Below, piece after piece: positions 41,948 to 51,481 of a stretch of 64,000 nt of DNA. The translations under genes and the position numbers were made by a program. The notes beneath the pieces are model-generated. The model worked only from the letters and a program-made list of their open reading frames with translations, was not told where the DNA came from and did no database searches. The number at the start of each line of letters is the position of its first letter. The stretch's first letter is position 1. The stretch is from Roseiarcus sp963709655 (GTDB lineage: Bacteria > Pseudomonadota > Alphaproteobacteria > Rhizobiales > Beijerinckiaceae): NCBI GenBank assembly GCA_963709655.1, contig CAVPXF010000025.1, forward strand, positions 124,001-188,000, given 5' to 3'.

Positions 41948-43111
41948 TTACGCCGCCGCCAGACGCGCGCCCTCGGGAATGACGCCGGTCTCGACGGTGC
42001 GCCACAGGGCCACCAGGAGCTTGCGCCCCAAGGCGACGGCCATGATCTTCTTCATCCGGCCCTTGGCGCCGCCGGTGCGCGCGACGAACCACTGGGCGAG
42101 CGCGCTTTGCGGCTGAAACATCAGCCAGCGCCACATCAGCTGGGTGAGGATCCTGCGCACGCGCGGATTGCCGTTCTTGCTGAGGCCCTGCTCGCGCCTC
42201 GATCCGCCGCTGTCGTAGGGCGTGCCGGTCATGCCGACGAAACCCGCCAGCGCCTTGCGGTCGCGGAAACGACGCGAAAAGACTTCGTGAACCAGCGTCG
42301 TGGCCGTCTCCACCCCGACGCCGACGAGGCGGACCAAGAGCTGGATCATGCGCTCGATGCGGTCGGGATCGGCGACGGCGACGACCTGCTCGCGGGCCGT
42401 CTCGATCTCTCTCAGCTGCCCGGACAGGAGCCGATGTTGCGCCATCAGGCGCTCGAGGCCCGCCCTCGTGTTCGGCGGCAGCGGCCTTCCATCGAACGTG
42501 CGCAGCTTTTCCAGATGCTCGGGCGCCTTCTTCAGACGCGGCCGAAAATCGGCGACGCCGAAGCGGGCGAGCAGGCTGCGCATCTGGTTTTCGATCTTCA
42601 GACGCGCCACGGTCAGGGCCTCGCGCCGACGCCCCGGCTCGCGCATGTCCTCCTCCGCCTCGCTCGGAATGGGCGCCATCGTGCAGTGGCGCGGTTCTCC
42701 CCGCAGCCAGCCGAGAAGCGCCCGCAAAAGAATGTCGACGTCGATGCGGTCGGTCTTGGCGCGCCGGCCGCGACGCTCAACCGAAATGCTCGCCGGATGC
42801 ATGACATAGACCTCGATCCCGTGCTCATTCAGGGCGCGGGCGATCCAGAAGCCGTCGAGGCCCGCCTCGTAGCCCACGACCACGCGCCGCACCTCATGGC
42901 CGGCCTTCATCGCTTCGTTCTTCCACTGCTCGATCGCCCTCAGCACGCCGCCAATGTCCCTGGCCTCGAGTTGGCGTGAGGGACGACGCGACACGCCCGG
43001 CACGCACGCCCCTGCTCGCCACGACTTGCCGCTCAGTTCCAGAACGGCCACGAGGGTGCTAGCTTGGTCAAAGGCGGTCGCGGATTTGCGCGGATCGAAA
43101 GCTTCGCTCAT
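41948..43111 (-). CDS. IS110-family transposase, second type
   Basis: About 387 residues, clearly different from copy A. The DEDD domain has LVAVLELSGKSWRAG, GYEAGLDGFWIARAL and KTDRIDVDILLRALLGW; the C-terminal Transposase_20 domain has LVGVGVETATTLVHEVF and GFVGMTGTPYDSGGSRREQG. Start ATG 43111 (MSEAFDPRKS) preferred over 43183. It appears intact. Adjacent repeats begin just upstream of it. Confidence 0.9.
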   Translation of the reverse strand: MSEAFDPRKSATAFDQASTLVAVLELSGKSWRAGACVPGVSRRPSRQLEARDIGGVLRAIEQWKNEAMKAGHEVRRVVVGYEAGLDGFWIARALNEHGIEVYVMHPASISVERRGRRAKTDRIDVDILLRALLGWLRGEPRHCTMAPIPSEAEEDMREPGRRREALTVARLKIENQMRSLLARFGVADFRPRLKKAPEHLEKLRTFDGRPLPPNTRAGLERLMAQHRLLSGQLREIETAREQVVAVADPDRIERMIQLLVRLVGVGVETATTLVHEVFSRRFRDRKALAGFVGMTGTPYDSGGSRREQGLSKNGNPRVRRILTQLMWRWLMFQPQSALAQWFVARTGGAKGRMKKIMAVALGRKLLVALWRTVETGVIPEGARLAAA

Positions 43112-43404
43112 TCGGGTGCTCCTGCTCACGTGTTGGAGAACCGTCAGGATACCCGATCTCGCGGCCGCCAACCCCCATAGCATCTCGCCCCGGGGATCGC
43201 GCGGGGATGACAGGAGGGATGCGTCGGGCGTTTCAGGGCCTCCTCCTTGGCTGTTACCGGGAATCGAAGATGGCGCCGCATCTCCTTGAAAACGCTCGAA
43301 ACCGACGCGGAAATGGCAGGCCCGACGAGCTTGACCCCTGGGATCGCGACGAGGGTCTTGTTTTGGCCGCCCGGCTCGGCAGTGACAATCGCCCGCAAAA
43401 CCTG

Positions 43405-44260
43405 GCGCGAGGCCTTGAAAAGGTTAAATCCGCGCCCGGGATTGCCGTCGGCGCCGCCGCCCCATCCCGCCGGCTTCGAGACGCGACGCGATGCGTCGCT
43501 CCCCGGCACGAGGGCGGAAAGGGTCTGTCCGCCGCTTCGGCAGGCGTCGCGGGCCCGGAAAATCGGCCGCAAAGCATTGAAAAGGTTGAATCCGCGCCCG
43601 GAAATCTCGGGCCGCCGGGGGAGACGCTCCTCCCAGCCTCCCCGCTTCGGCGTTGCGGGATGCACACATCTCGCCCGGGCGATTTGGCCGCTCTCGGCTC
43701 GCCCGAAAAATCGGGCGCAAGGCCTTGAAAAGGTTAAATCCGCGCCCGGGATTGGCGCAGCCGTCGCCGCAGCCTCATGCGGGCGGCTTCGAGACGCGAC
43801 CCGTCGCGTCGCTCCCCGGCACGAGGGCGGAAAGGGTCCATCCGCCGCTTCGGCAGGCGACAAGCGCCCGGAAAATCGGGCGCAAAGCCTTGAAAAGGTT
43901 AAATCCGCGCCCGGAAATCTCGAGCCGCCGCGGGAGGCCCTCCTCCTCCTCCTCCTCCTCCTCCCCCTCCCCCGCTTCGGCGTTGCGGGATGCACACATC
44001 TCGCCCGGACGATTTGCCGCTCTCGGCTCGCCCGCAAAATCGGCCGCAAGGCCTTGAAAAGGTTGAATCCGCGCCCGAGGTTGGCGCAGCCGTCGCCGCC
44101 GCCTCATGCCGGCGGCTTCGAGACGCGACCCGTCGCGTCGCTCCCCGGCACGACGGCGGAAAGGGTCCGTCCGCCGCTTCGGCAGGCGACGAGCGCCCGG
44201 AAAATCGGGCGCAAAGCCTTGAAAAGGTTGAATCCGCGCCCGGGCGCCGCCAGCCCGCCG
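43405..44260 (-). repeat. Array of ~165-bp repeats, locus 1
   Basis: Six copies of a unit recognised by CCTTGAAAAGGTT followed by AATCCGCGCCCGG, at about 43413, 43577, 43723, 43888, 44048 and 44217 (spacings about 147-169 bp). Each copy contains the hairpin GCGCCCGATTTTCCGGGCGC (read here as its complement) and a GCCGCTTCGGC arm. Orientation is opposite to locus 2. Translations give repetitive Arg/Ser-rich shadows. Flanking unit parts vary more than this core. Confidence 0.8.
43939..43962. repeat. CCT trinucleotide microsatellite
   Basis: Eight consecutive CCT triplets, followed by further C/T-rich sequence, inside the repeat array of locus 1. Confidence 0.85.
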
Positions 44261-44308
44261 GCGGCCCCCCGCCCGTCCAGCGCGCGTCAGCGGGGCGGGA
44301 TGGCGCGG

Positions 44309-45337
44309 CTATTCGTCGTCGTCCGACGGGCGGGCGGGCGGTTCGGGCGGCGTGTCGGGCGCGAGGGCTTCGACGACCCGATCGGGCCCCGGCCGGGCGA
44401 CCGGCAGCGGCGGCGCAATCGCGGCGACCGAATCGGGGGCCAGCGTCGCCGCAGGTTGCGCGACCAGCGCCGTCGCGGCCGGCTCGGGCGCCGGGGCTGG
44501 GGTCGCGGCGACCTCGACCGGCGGCGGCGCGGGCTCGGACGGCCGGGCGGGCGCGGGGCGGGCGCTGTCCGGACGCTGCAGGAACGCCGCCCATTGCTCG
44601 CGGGTGCCAGAAAACGCGTCGCGGTCGACCTTGACCGCGATCCCGGGGATGTACGCGTCGGACTGGTACTGCCAGAAGCGCCAGTCGCGCCCAGCGTATT
44701 TGACGGAGGGGTGGTATTTGGTCGAGCGCACCCAGATCGGATAGTCGGAGAAGGCGCCGTCAGACAGGATCGCCTGGTAGAAGTCGACGGTCGTGTAGAT
44801 GACCGGCCGCTTGCCGTAGTGGCGCTCCATCTCGTCCAGCATGATCTGCATGTCGTGGATGGCGCCGGCCTCAGTCAGGTGGCGGTGGCAGGTTCTGGAG
44901 GTCGGGGTCGCCTCGACGTCGAGCACCGGGGGCAAGGCGTCCGGCTCGACCGGCGCGTTTTGCTCGAAGTTCGCCATCTCCTCCATCGGCGGCCGGCACC
45001 AGTAGACGAAATGATAGGCGCCGTGCGGCACGCCGGCGGCCTTCGCCCCTTGCCAGTTGGCCTCAAAGCGATCGTCGGCGCGGTCGCCGCCCTCGCTCGC
45101 CTTGATCCAGGCGAATTGCACGCCGCTCCCCGCCACCTGGCTCCAGTCGATGTCGCCCTGGAATTTGGACACGTCGATGCCGTGGATCGGATAGTCGCGC
45201 GGCCGTGGGAAGTTCAGGCCGGCGACGTCGAGCGGCCCGCTCCCGCCGCCCCCGCCGCAGCCCGTGAGCAGCGCCGCCAGCGCCAGCGCGCCGCCGGCAA
45301 AAGCCCGAGACATCAAAATCCTGGCGTCCAGCATCAT
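44309..45337 (-). CDS. GH25 lysozyme-like lipoprotein
   Basis: 342 residues. A lipoprotein signal (ALALAALLTGC lipobox, then a glycine run) directs it to the outer membrane or periplasm. The GH25 muramidase domain has GIDVSKFQGDIDW, FAWIKASEGG, GAYHFVYW, PPVLDVEATP and KRPVIYTTVDFY, including the catalytic acidic residues. The last 90 residues are Pro/Ala-rich low-complexity ending in DDDE. It cleaves peptidoglycan. ATG 45313 is an alternative start that keeps the lipobox. Next to a divergent polysaccharide deacetylase. Confidence 0.88.
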   Translation of the reverse strand: MMLDARILMSRAFAGGALALAALLTGCGGGGGSGPLDVAGLNFPRPRDYPIHGIDVSKFQGDIDWSQVAGSGVQFAWIKASEGGDRADDRFEANWQGAKAAGVPHGAYHFVYWCRPPMEEMANFEQNAPVEPDALPPVLDVEATPTSRTCHRHLTEAGAIHDMQIMLDEMERHYGKRPVIYTTVDFYQAILSDGAFSDYPIWVRSTKYHPSVKYAGRDWRFWQYQSDAYIPGIAVKVDRDAFSGTREQWAAFLQRPDSARPAPARPSEPAPPPVEVAATPAPAPEPAATALVAQPAATLAPDSVAAIAPPLPVARPGPDRVVEALAPDTPPEPPARPSDDDE

Positions 45338-45497
45338 CGACCCATGTCAAGCCCGCTCAGGGCTTCCGGCCCCAGCGGTGGGCAAACTAGAACGATCCGG
45401 GTAATGCTCCGTTAATGCGAATCATGGCTGCAGCCCTTGACCTCCGAACGCCTGGATAGCAAAGAAGCGCCTTTCCCCCAAGCGACAGGATTTGTCA

Positions 45498-46427
45498 ATG
45501 CGGATCGCGGGCGCGCTCATGGCGCTGATGCTGGCCGCCGGCGCGGCGGCCGCGGCCGAATGCGGGCCCGACCGGCTCGGCACGGAGCGCGTGGTCGCCG
45601 TCGGAACTGAGGGCGGCCTCGAAGTCGGCCTCAAGACCTACCCCCGCACGATCCCGCTCGCCGACCACGAAGTGATCCTCACCTTCGACGACGGCCCGGA
45701 CGCCGCGAATACGCCCAAAATCCTCGACGCGCTCAGGGCCGAATGCGTACGCGCCACCTTCTTCGAGATCGGCCGCAACGCCGCGGCCTTGCCGGGGCTG
45801 GCGCGGCGCGAGGTTGTGGACGGGCACACGGTCGCGTTCCACACCTGGTCGCACCCCCAGCCGACCCTGCGCTACCTGCCCGGCGGCGAGGGGGCGGCGC
45901 GCGCCGACATCCTCAAGGGCATGATCGCGGTCGAGAAGGCGGCCTACGGGCGCGACGTGGCGGGCGCGGAACCGAAGGACTTGAAGCTCGAGGCGCCGTT
46001 CTTCCGCTTCCCGGGCTTCGCCGACACGCCCGATCTCGATGCCTGGCTTGCCGCCAACGACGTCGGCGTTTTCGGGGTCGACCTCTGGGCCTCCGACTGG
46101 ATCAAGATGACGCCCGACGAGGAATTGAGGCTGGTGATGGACCGGCTCGCCAAGAACCGCCACAGGGGCATGCTCCTGATGCACGACAACCATCCCTGGA
46201 CGGCGGCGATGGTTCCGATGCTCTTGAAGCGCCTGAAGGCCGAGGGCTACAGGGTTGTTCACATGACGGGCGGCGGTTCCGGAAGCGGCCCGACCGCGCC
46301 GGCGCCGCCTGGCTGGACCTCCGAGACCGAGCGGGTGATCGGGGCGCTGAAGCCCCGACTCGAGAAGGCGGCGGGAAAGCGCCTGGCCGACGGCCCGATC
46401 CCGGTGAAGCCGGCGCCCAGTGAATAG
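45498..46427 (+). CDS. Secreted polysaccharide deacetylase
   Basis: 309 residues with a signal peptide (LMALMLAAGAAAAAE) and an NodB/CE4 domain: ILTFDDGPD (catalytic Asp), FHTWSHPQPTLRY (zinc histidines) and RFPGFADTPDL. These enzymes remove acetyl groups from peptidoglycan or exopolysaccharide. The C-terminal region is Pro/Gly-rich. Divergent from the GH25 gene, so both may act on the cell wall. Confidence 0.9.
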   Translation: MRIAGALMALMLAAGAAAAAECGPDRLGTERVVAVGTEGGLEVGLKTYPRTIPLADHEVILTFDDGPDAANTPKILDALRAECVRATFFEIGRNAAALPGLARREVVDGHTVAFHTWSHPQPTLRYLPGGEGAARADILKGMIAVEKAAYGRDVAGAEPKDLKLEAPFFRFPGFADTPDLDAWLAANDVGVFGVDLWASDWIKMTPDEELRLVMDRLAKNRHRGMLLMHDNHPWTAAMVPMLLKRLKAEGYRVVHMTGGGSGSGPTAPAPPGWTSETERVIGALKPRLEKAAGKRLADGPIPVKPAPSE

Positions 46428-46640
46428 GCCGAGGCCCACAGTTGCGCCGCCAGCGTATTTTTGACCGGATCTCCTCTCGGGGGCGTGCATTCGTCCTGCG
46501 CAGCCCTCAATCCGACACCTTGCTGCGCAACCGTAGCCCGACGCCAGGGCTGCGCCCAGGCGGCCAAGTCTAAGCGCTCCATGCGCCCGATGTCGGTAGA
46601 AACGGACGCAGCGCGTTCGTGTTGGGGAAGGGCGACTCCA

Positions 46641-46901
46641 ATGGCCAGACTGCCGGCGGACGAGGACTATGCGCGGGCCCTGCTGTCGATCTTCGAGGCG
46701 CACAAGGTGAAGGCGCGCCAGTCGCTCCGCCTGAGCGAGGCGAAGGCCGACTTTCTGTGCAGGAATTTCGGCCGCATCGCCGATTTCGAGGCAGCCCTGC
46801 AATATGCGACGAGCCGTGGGTGGCTTGCCCTGGCGCTCGACATGGTCCGGCTCACCGTCCCGGGCGCCGACGAAATGCGATCTGTCGGGGGATTCCCGTA
46901 A
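46641..46901 (+). CDS. Small hypothetical protein
   Basis: 86 residues beginning MARLPADEDYARALLSIFEA, with an all-helical pattern (FGRIADFEAALQYATSRGWL, LALDMVRLT). The open frame extends upstream to 46461, but that part looks non-coding. I do not recognise the family; similar short helical proteins occur in methylotrophic and photosynthetic Alphaproteobacteria. No neighbours suggest a role. Confidence 0.6.
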   Translation: MARLPADEDYARALLSIFEAHKVKARQSLRLSEAKADFLCRNFGRIADFEAALQYATSRGWLALALDMVRLTVPGADEMRSVGGFP

Positions 46902-46943
46902 CCGGCGCGGCCGCTGGCCTTGCCAGCAGCGATCGGCCACAGC

Positions 46944-47465
46944 TTAGGAATTCACCGTGCGATATGCGAGGCGGCAGTGCCCGGCGCAATAGGCGTGGCC
47001 CCTGGCGATCGGAAGGCCGCAGTAGGCAAAGTCCTCCTGCAAAGGGTCGCCGATCGGCCATCGGCACTCGACCTCGCCAATCTCAGCAAGCGCGATCCGC
47101 CGCATCTCGCCCACCTCGGCCGTGGCGTACATCCATCGGTCCACCCGCGACTTTTCGCGGGAAATGGCGGGCACGCGAGTGCGCGCGCGCGAAACCGACG
47201 GTCCCCGGGGCGCTTGTCCGAGGCGACCGTCCGAGCGCGAGTTGGCGGCGCTAGAGCGTGCGCGCTTTGGCCCCCAGGGCGCCTCCGGCCTCGGCGGCTC
47301 CAGGCCTGACCGCACCGGACCGCCGTTGAGCTTCACCCCGATGCGATTGGCCTTGCCGATGACGGCGTTACGCGACGGCGCGCCCAGCGCCACGGCGATC
47401 CAGGCGGCGCTCTTACCTTCGTTCGCGAACCGCTTCAGTGACTCGATGCTCTGTTCCGTCCACAT
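46944..47465 (-). CDS. gcrA: GcrA-family cell-cycle regulator
   Basis: 173 residues. The N-terminal DNA-binding HTH reads MWTEQSIESLKRFANEGKSA and then GAPSRNAVIGKANRIGV, and the C-terminal zinc/sigma-binding part is ECRWPIGDPLQ, YCGLPI, YCAGHCRLAY. GcrA is a sigma70 cofactor that acts at methylated GANTC sites in Alphaproteobacteria. A basic, Arg/Ser-rich linker joins the domains. It may be the main gcrA or a paralogue; the window does not tell. Confidence 0.88.
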   Translation of the reverse strand: MWTEQSIESLKRFANEGKSAAWIAVALGAPSRNAVIGKANRIGVKLNGGPVRSGLEPPRPEAPWGPKRARSSAANSRSDGRLGQAPRGPSVSRARTRVPAISREKSRVDRWMYATAEVGEMRRIALAEIGEVECRWPIGDPLQEDFAYCGLPIARGHAYCAGHCRLAYRTVNS

Positions 47466-47908
47466 CCCCGCACCTGCTCTTTTGTTGTTGTCATAAGACT
47501 TCAGTATTCGCAGCCGATTCCCCTTGAGCCCGTGGATTTCCGATCCGTATTTACCTTTTCCGCCTCAGTTCTCGCTTCACCTATCAACCTGCCATTTCAC
47601 GCAGCTGTGAGGACTCCAGGCGATTATTCCAAACTGATCTCGATGAATGCTTGGAAATCGCGTGTGACCCATTCGCCTAGGCTGGACACGCTGGCGAGGG
47701 CCGCTGCGGAACGCCCCTCCTCGTTTCTCCGTCCGCGCTCTCCTCAATCGGTTGCATCCCTACCTTTAATACAATCTTAAGTTTCATCAACAGGAAAAAT
47801 ACAACCTATATGCAACCCATTGTCGCACCGGCGCCTCGCCCAACTCCTGCGCTCGCATCTCGCGCCGGCAGACGAGCGGCGCCTCGCCGGCAGGCGCCCG
47901 GTCTCACC
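47466..47908. other. Intergenic region upstream of gcrA
   Basis: No gene recognised. The plus-strand frame at 47532-47780 has no recognisable features. The sequence near 47750-47815 is AT-rich and could hold promoter elements. Confidence 0.45.
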
Positions 47909-48766
47909 TCACGGCGTGCTGACAAGGCGCGGGTAATCAGCCTCGGTCAGCTCGCGCCGCAACCGCATCATCTGCTCGGCGAACGGGATGAAGAGCTGCA
48001 GATAGACGTAGACTTGATCGCGCGACGGGGCGTCGGCGCCAGACGGCTGTCCGCCTTCGTTGCGCGCGATCCGCATGATCGACTGCATCGTGTTCAAGGC
48101 GTCGCCCAATTCTCGGGTCGCGGCGTCGGGCAGCAGATCGACGAGCGGCTTGACCGCCTCCCCGAAGCGCAGAATTTTCGCTCGAACGTTCAGTCCTTCT
48201 CCAATTTTGACGAAGTACTTTCCATATGTCTTGCTGTTTTTCGCTACATCGAGCAGTCGCATGAATTCGCTTTCGGCGGCGAAGCTGAGCAGGACGCAGG
48301 ACGACAACAGACAGCCGGTATAAAAAGCGGCAACCGCCTCTTTCGCGTAAACTGCGGCGTCGGGCGAAATATCGATCGATTCCGAACGCAGGGCTTTCAT
48401 GAACTCGGCTCTATTGTGGAACCGGTAGAGGCCCTGCTGCAGGGCGCATTCGCCGAAGCGGCTGAGCCGCAGCCACGGCCAGCCGGGATTGGATGCGTTC
48501 AGGCCGAGGGTTACGATCCCCTGCCGGAACAGGTCCCACACGATCTCCAGCAGGAGCTCGACGTCGTTGGGGTGCAATTGCGCCGCCGACCCGTAGGAAA
48601 AATGCTGTCGCGCGTGCTCCGGACCTTCCTGCTTCCACAGCTCGAGGCCGGTTCGTTCCAGCAGTTTCTCGAATCGATCGACCCCGTTTTCGTGAGAGCT
48701 CAACAGAATATTGATGATGATCTCACGCAACTCTTCGTAGCTGTGCTCCTGCTGGTTCGGATTCAT
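47909..48766 (-). CDS. Uncharacterised protein, paralogue 1 of a tandem pair
   Basis: About 285 residues, helix-rich. Conserved with the next gene are LREIIINILLSSHE, EIVWDLFRQGIVTLG, SESIDISPDAAVYAKEAVAA and, near the C terminus, SRDQVYVYLQLFIPFAEQ. ATG 48766 (MNPNQQ) is chosen because it aligns with the start of the paralogue. No catalytic motif recognised; function unknown. The shared upstream DNA indicates both copies arose by duplication of the gene with its promoter. Confidence 0.7.
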   Translation of the reverse strand: MNPNQQEHSYEELREIIINILLSSHENGVDRFEKLLERTGLELWKQEGPEHARQHFSYGSAAQLHPNDVELLLEIVWDLFRQGIVTLGLNASNPGWPWLRLSRFGECALQQGLYRFHNRAEFMKALRSESIDISPDAAVYAKEAVAAFYTGCLLSSCVLLSFAAESEFMRLLDVAKNSKTYGKYFVKIGEGLNVRAKILRFGEAVKPLVDLLPDAATRELGDALNTMQSIMRIARNEGGQPSGADAPSRDQVYVYLQLFIPFAEQMMRLRRELTEADYPRLVSTP

Positions 48767-48916
48767 GTTGCTCACCCCAATCGAGATGCAGTGATTCGCT
48801 CCAGCCACATCGGTGGCCCCGCCGGCAGGCTCGGGGGGTTACCTTTTGCCGGGCTTAATTCCCTTTTCCTCCCGGTATCGGCGGCCGGACCGCCGCAAGC
48901 CGTCTTCAAGGGCGAG

Positions 48917-49780
48917 TCAGTGCAGTCGGACGATCCGCGGGTAGGGCCGCTCGTTCAGCTCGCGCCGCAGCCGCAGCGCCTGCCGCGCGAAGGGGATGAA
49001 GAGCTGAAGATAGAGGTACACCTGGTCGCGCGAGGGCGGCGGGGCCCCCGACGGCTTGCCCGACTCGTTACGCGCGGTGCGGATGACGAACTGGACCGTC
49101 TCCAGGTTGTGGTCCAGTTCGTCGGTCGCCGGTTTCGGCAACTGCGGTCGTACGGAGGACAGGACCTCCTTGAATTGGGAGATCTTTGCGCCAATCGTCT
49201 GCAAATCGCCGATGCGAGAGAAATGCCGGCCGTAGGTCGCGCTGCCCTTCGCGGCGCTGAGCAGTCTCAGGAATTCGCCTTCCGCGGCGATGCTGAGCAT
49301 GGCGCAGGCCGCCAGCAGGCCGTCCATGTAGAAGGCCGCGACCGCCTCCTTCAGATACACGGCCGCGTCGGGAGAGATGTCCAGGGATTCCGCGCGCAAG
49401 GTCTTCAGGCACCCGATACGGCTGGGATAGGCGTCCTCGTCGCGGCGGCAGGCGCGCTCGCCGAAGCGGCTGCGCCGGAAGGCCGGCCAGTCGGGGCTCT
49501 TGGCGTTGTGGCCGAAGGTCAGGGTTCCCTGACGGGCGAGGTCCCACAGGATTTCCAGCGCCCGCTCCGAGTCGCTGCGCTCCGGGTCAGCGCCGGGGCC
49601 GAGCGAAGACCCGGGAAGCCGGGGCCCGGGGGAAACTCCGTCCCATTTGCGCCGTTCGAGGGCGATCGTCTCCAGGAGCTTGCCGAGGCTGGTCATGCCG
49701 GCGTCGCCCGCCTCCAGCATGGCTTCGATGACGACCTCGCGCAGGTCGTCGCCGCCGCGCCCTCGTTGGTTTGAATCCAC
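48917..49780 (-). CDS. Uncharacterised protein, paralogue 2 of a tandem pair
   Basis: About 287 residues, related along its whole length to the neighbouring gene: LREVVIEAMLEAGD, EILWDLARQGTLTFG, AESLDISPDAAVYLKEAVAA and SRDQVYLYLQLFIPFARQ. The GTG start at 49780 (VDSNQR) aligns with MNPNQQ of the paralogue; an ATG at 49816 is possible. Much higher GC in the third codon position than paralogue 1, so the duplication is old or one copy was replaced. Function unknown. Confidence 0.7.
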   Translation of the reverse strand: MDSNQRGRGGDDLREVVIEAMLEAGDAGMTSLGKLLETIALERRKWDGVSPGPRLPGSSLGPGADPERSDSERALEILWDLARQGTLTFGHNAKSPDWPAFRRSRFGERACRRDEDAYPSRIGCLKTLRAESLDISPDAAVYLKEAVAAFYMDGLLAACAMLSIAAEGEFLRLLSAAKGSATYGRHFSRIGDLQTIGAKISQFKEVLSSVRPQLPKPATDELDHNLETVQFVIRTARNESGKPSGAPPPSRDQVYLYLQLFIPFARQALRLRRELNERPYPRIVRLH

Positions 49781-50020
49781 TTCGTTCTCCCGGCTGCAAA
49801 GCTGCGATTCGCGCAAGCCATATCGGTGGCCCCGCCGGCAGGGTCCGGGGTTCGCCTTATGCCGAGCTTGTGTCCCCCGGCGCGCCGGTCGGCGAACGAA
49901 CCGGCCAAGCGGCGGCGAACGCGTTTGCCGGCGTCGCCGAAGACGATCGCCGACGTCGGTTCCGAAAACCGGCTCTGGAGCCTATGGAGAGGACGGGGAA
50001 TCGGCGCCCCGGAGCGGGGC

Positions 50021-50107
50021 TGGTGCGGTCAAGAGGACTCGAACCTCCACTCCGGTTAAAGAACTAGCACCTCAAGCTAGCGCGTCTACCAATTCCGCCA
50101 TGACCGC
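50021..50107 (-). tRNA. tRNA-Leu (anticodon GAG)
   Basis: Acceptor arm GCGGTCA/TGACCGC, T-arm GGTTCGAGTCC, long variable arm typical of leucine tRNA, and the anticodon loop CTTGAGG with GAG (complement at 50071-50073). CCA is encoded at 50021-50023. Confidence 0.93.
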
Positions 50108-50284
50108 ACGGAAGCCCCGCGCCTTGCGGCGCGAAGCGGAGGCGCGTCGTCTAGCAAAACGCTTCGGCCATGACAAGCGCGCCGGCGGGGCGGCGCCCGT
50201 CTTCGGTTTTCGTCCAAGGTTTTCCAGAAATTTCAATTCCTTCCCCGGATTCGAAGGGCGCCAGGGGCGGCCACGCGGACGGCT

Positions 50285-51050
50285 GTGGCAATCCCGGGCG
50301 CGGAATCAACCTTTTCAAGGACTTCCGCCCGATTTTCCGGGCGCTCGTCGCCTGCCGAAGCGGCGGACCGAACCTCTCCGCACCTCTCCGCCCTCATGCC
50401 GAGGCGCGACGCAACGCGTCGCGTCGCGAAGCGGGCTCGGGCAGGCGGCGGCGTCGACGTCTGTGGCAATCCCGGGCGCGGAATTCAACCTTTTCAAGGA
50501 CTTGCGCCCGATTTTCCGGGCGCTCCTCGCCTGCCGAAGCGGCGGACCGAACCACTCCGCCCTCATGCCGAGGAGCGACGCAACGCGTGGCGTCGCGAAG
50601 CGGGCTCGGGCAGGCGGCCACGCAGACGGCTGCGGCAATCCCGGGCGCGGAATCAACCTTTTCAAGGGCTTCCGCCCGATTTTCCGGGCGCTCGTCGCCT
50701 GCCGAAGCGGCGGACCGAACCTCTCCGCCCTCATGCCGAGGAGCGACGCAACGGGTCGCGTGGCGAAGCGGGCTCGGGCAGGCAGCGCCGTCGACGGCTG
50801 TGGCAATCCCGGGCGTGGATTCAACCTTTTCAAGGACTTCCGCCCGATTTTCCGGGCGCTCGTCGCCTGCCGAAGCGGCGGACCGAACCTCTCCGCCCTC
50901 ATGCCGAGGAGCGACGCAACGCGACGCGTCGCGAAGCGGGGTCGGGCAGGCAGCGGCGTCGATGGCTGTGGCAATCCCGGGCGCGGAATCAACCTTTTCA
51001 AGGCCTTGCGCCCGATTTTCCGGGCCCTCGTCGCCTGCCGAAGCGGCGGC
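50285..51050 (+). repeat. Array of ~167-bp repeats, locus 2
   Basis: Four and a half tandem units starting at GGCAATCCCGGGCGCGG. The conserved core is ATCAACCTTTTCAAGG, then CGCCCGATTTTCCGGGCG, then GCCTGCCGAAGCGGCGG; cores lie at about 50307, 50487, 50654, 50822 and 50989. The first unit has a 12-bp internal duplication; the last is cut after the core. Same family as locus 1, opposite orientation. Open frames across it are repetitive shadows. Confidence 0.85.
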
Positions 51051-51056
51051 GCGTCC

Positions 51057-51170
51057 CTTCTCCCCGCCTGCGGGGAGAAGGTTAGGATGAGGGGCCGGGT
51101 GAGCGTCGACGGCGGCCAATCGCCCAAGCCCCTCACCCCAACCCTCTCCCCGCTGAAGCGGGGCGAGGGA
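51057..51170. repeat. Palindromic intergenic repeat
   Basis: Begins with a hairpin CTTCTCCCCGC/GCGGGGAGAAG (51057-51080) and ends with CTCTCCCCGC / GCGGGGCGAG (51141-51168). It is joined directly to the truncated last unit of the neighbouring array. The 310 bases from here to the PII gene hold no recognisable gene. Confidence 0.65.
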
Positions 51171-51481
51171 GTCTTGTCGGCGCGGCTCGCGTTGGCGGAG
51201 GCGCGGCGCGGGCGGCGGAGCGGCTTCGAGACAGGCGGACACGGGCGGCGTTCTTGTGTTGCCGGGATTGAGAGAACAAAAGCAGAACAAACTTTCTCCC
51301 ACATGGCAAGACATTGTTGGATTTTTCCGGCGGCCCCTGGGCGAGGCGCCGGCCATTCGCGCCAGGGGCCGGGCGCGGGCGGCGCGGGTCGGCGCGCCGT
51401 GGGGGCCTGATCAACACTGCAAAACTCGGAAAGGCCCGTCGACCGCGTTCAGACCTCGCGCGCGCAGTCAGCGCGCGGCGG

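Noticed and set aside
43405..44260. CRISPR array
   Set aside because: The unit is about 165 bp with a long conserved core and similar links; there is no 25-40 bp repeat with unique spacers and no cas genes.
50285..51050. Repetitive coding gene (Arg/Ser/Gly-rich protein)
   Set aside because: All frames on both strands stay open because the repeat unit is GC-rich and stop-poor. No start signal or domain; the same DNA occurs in opposite orientation in locus 1.
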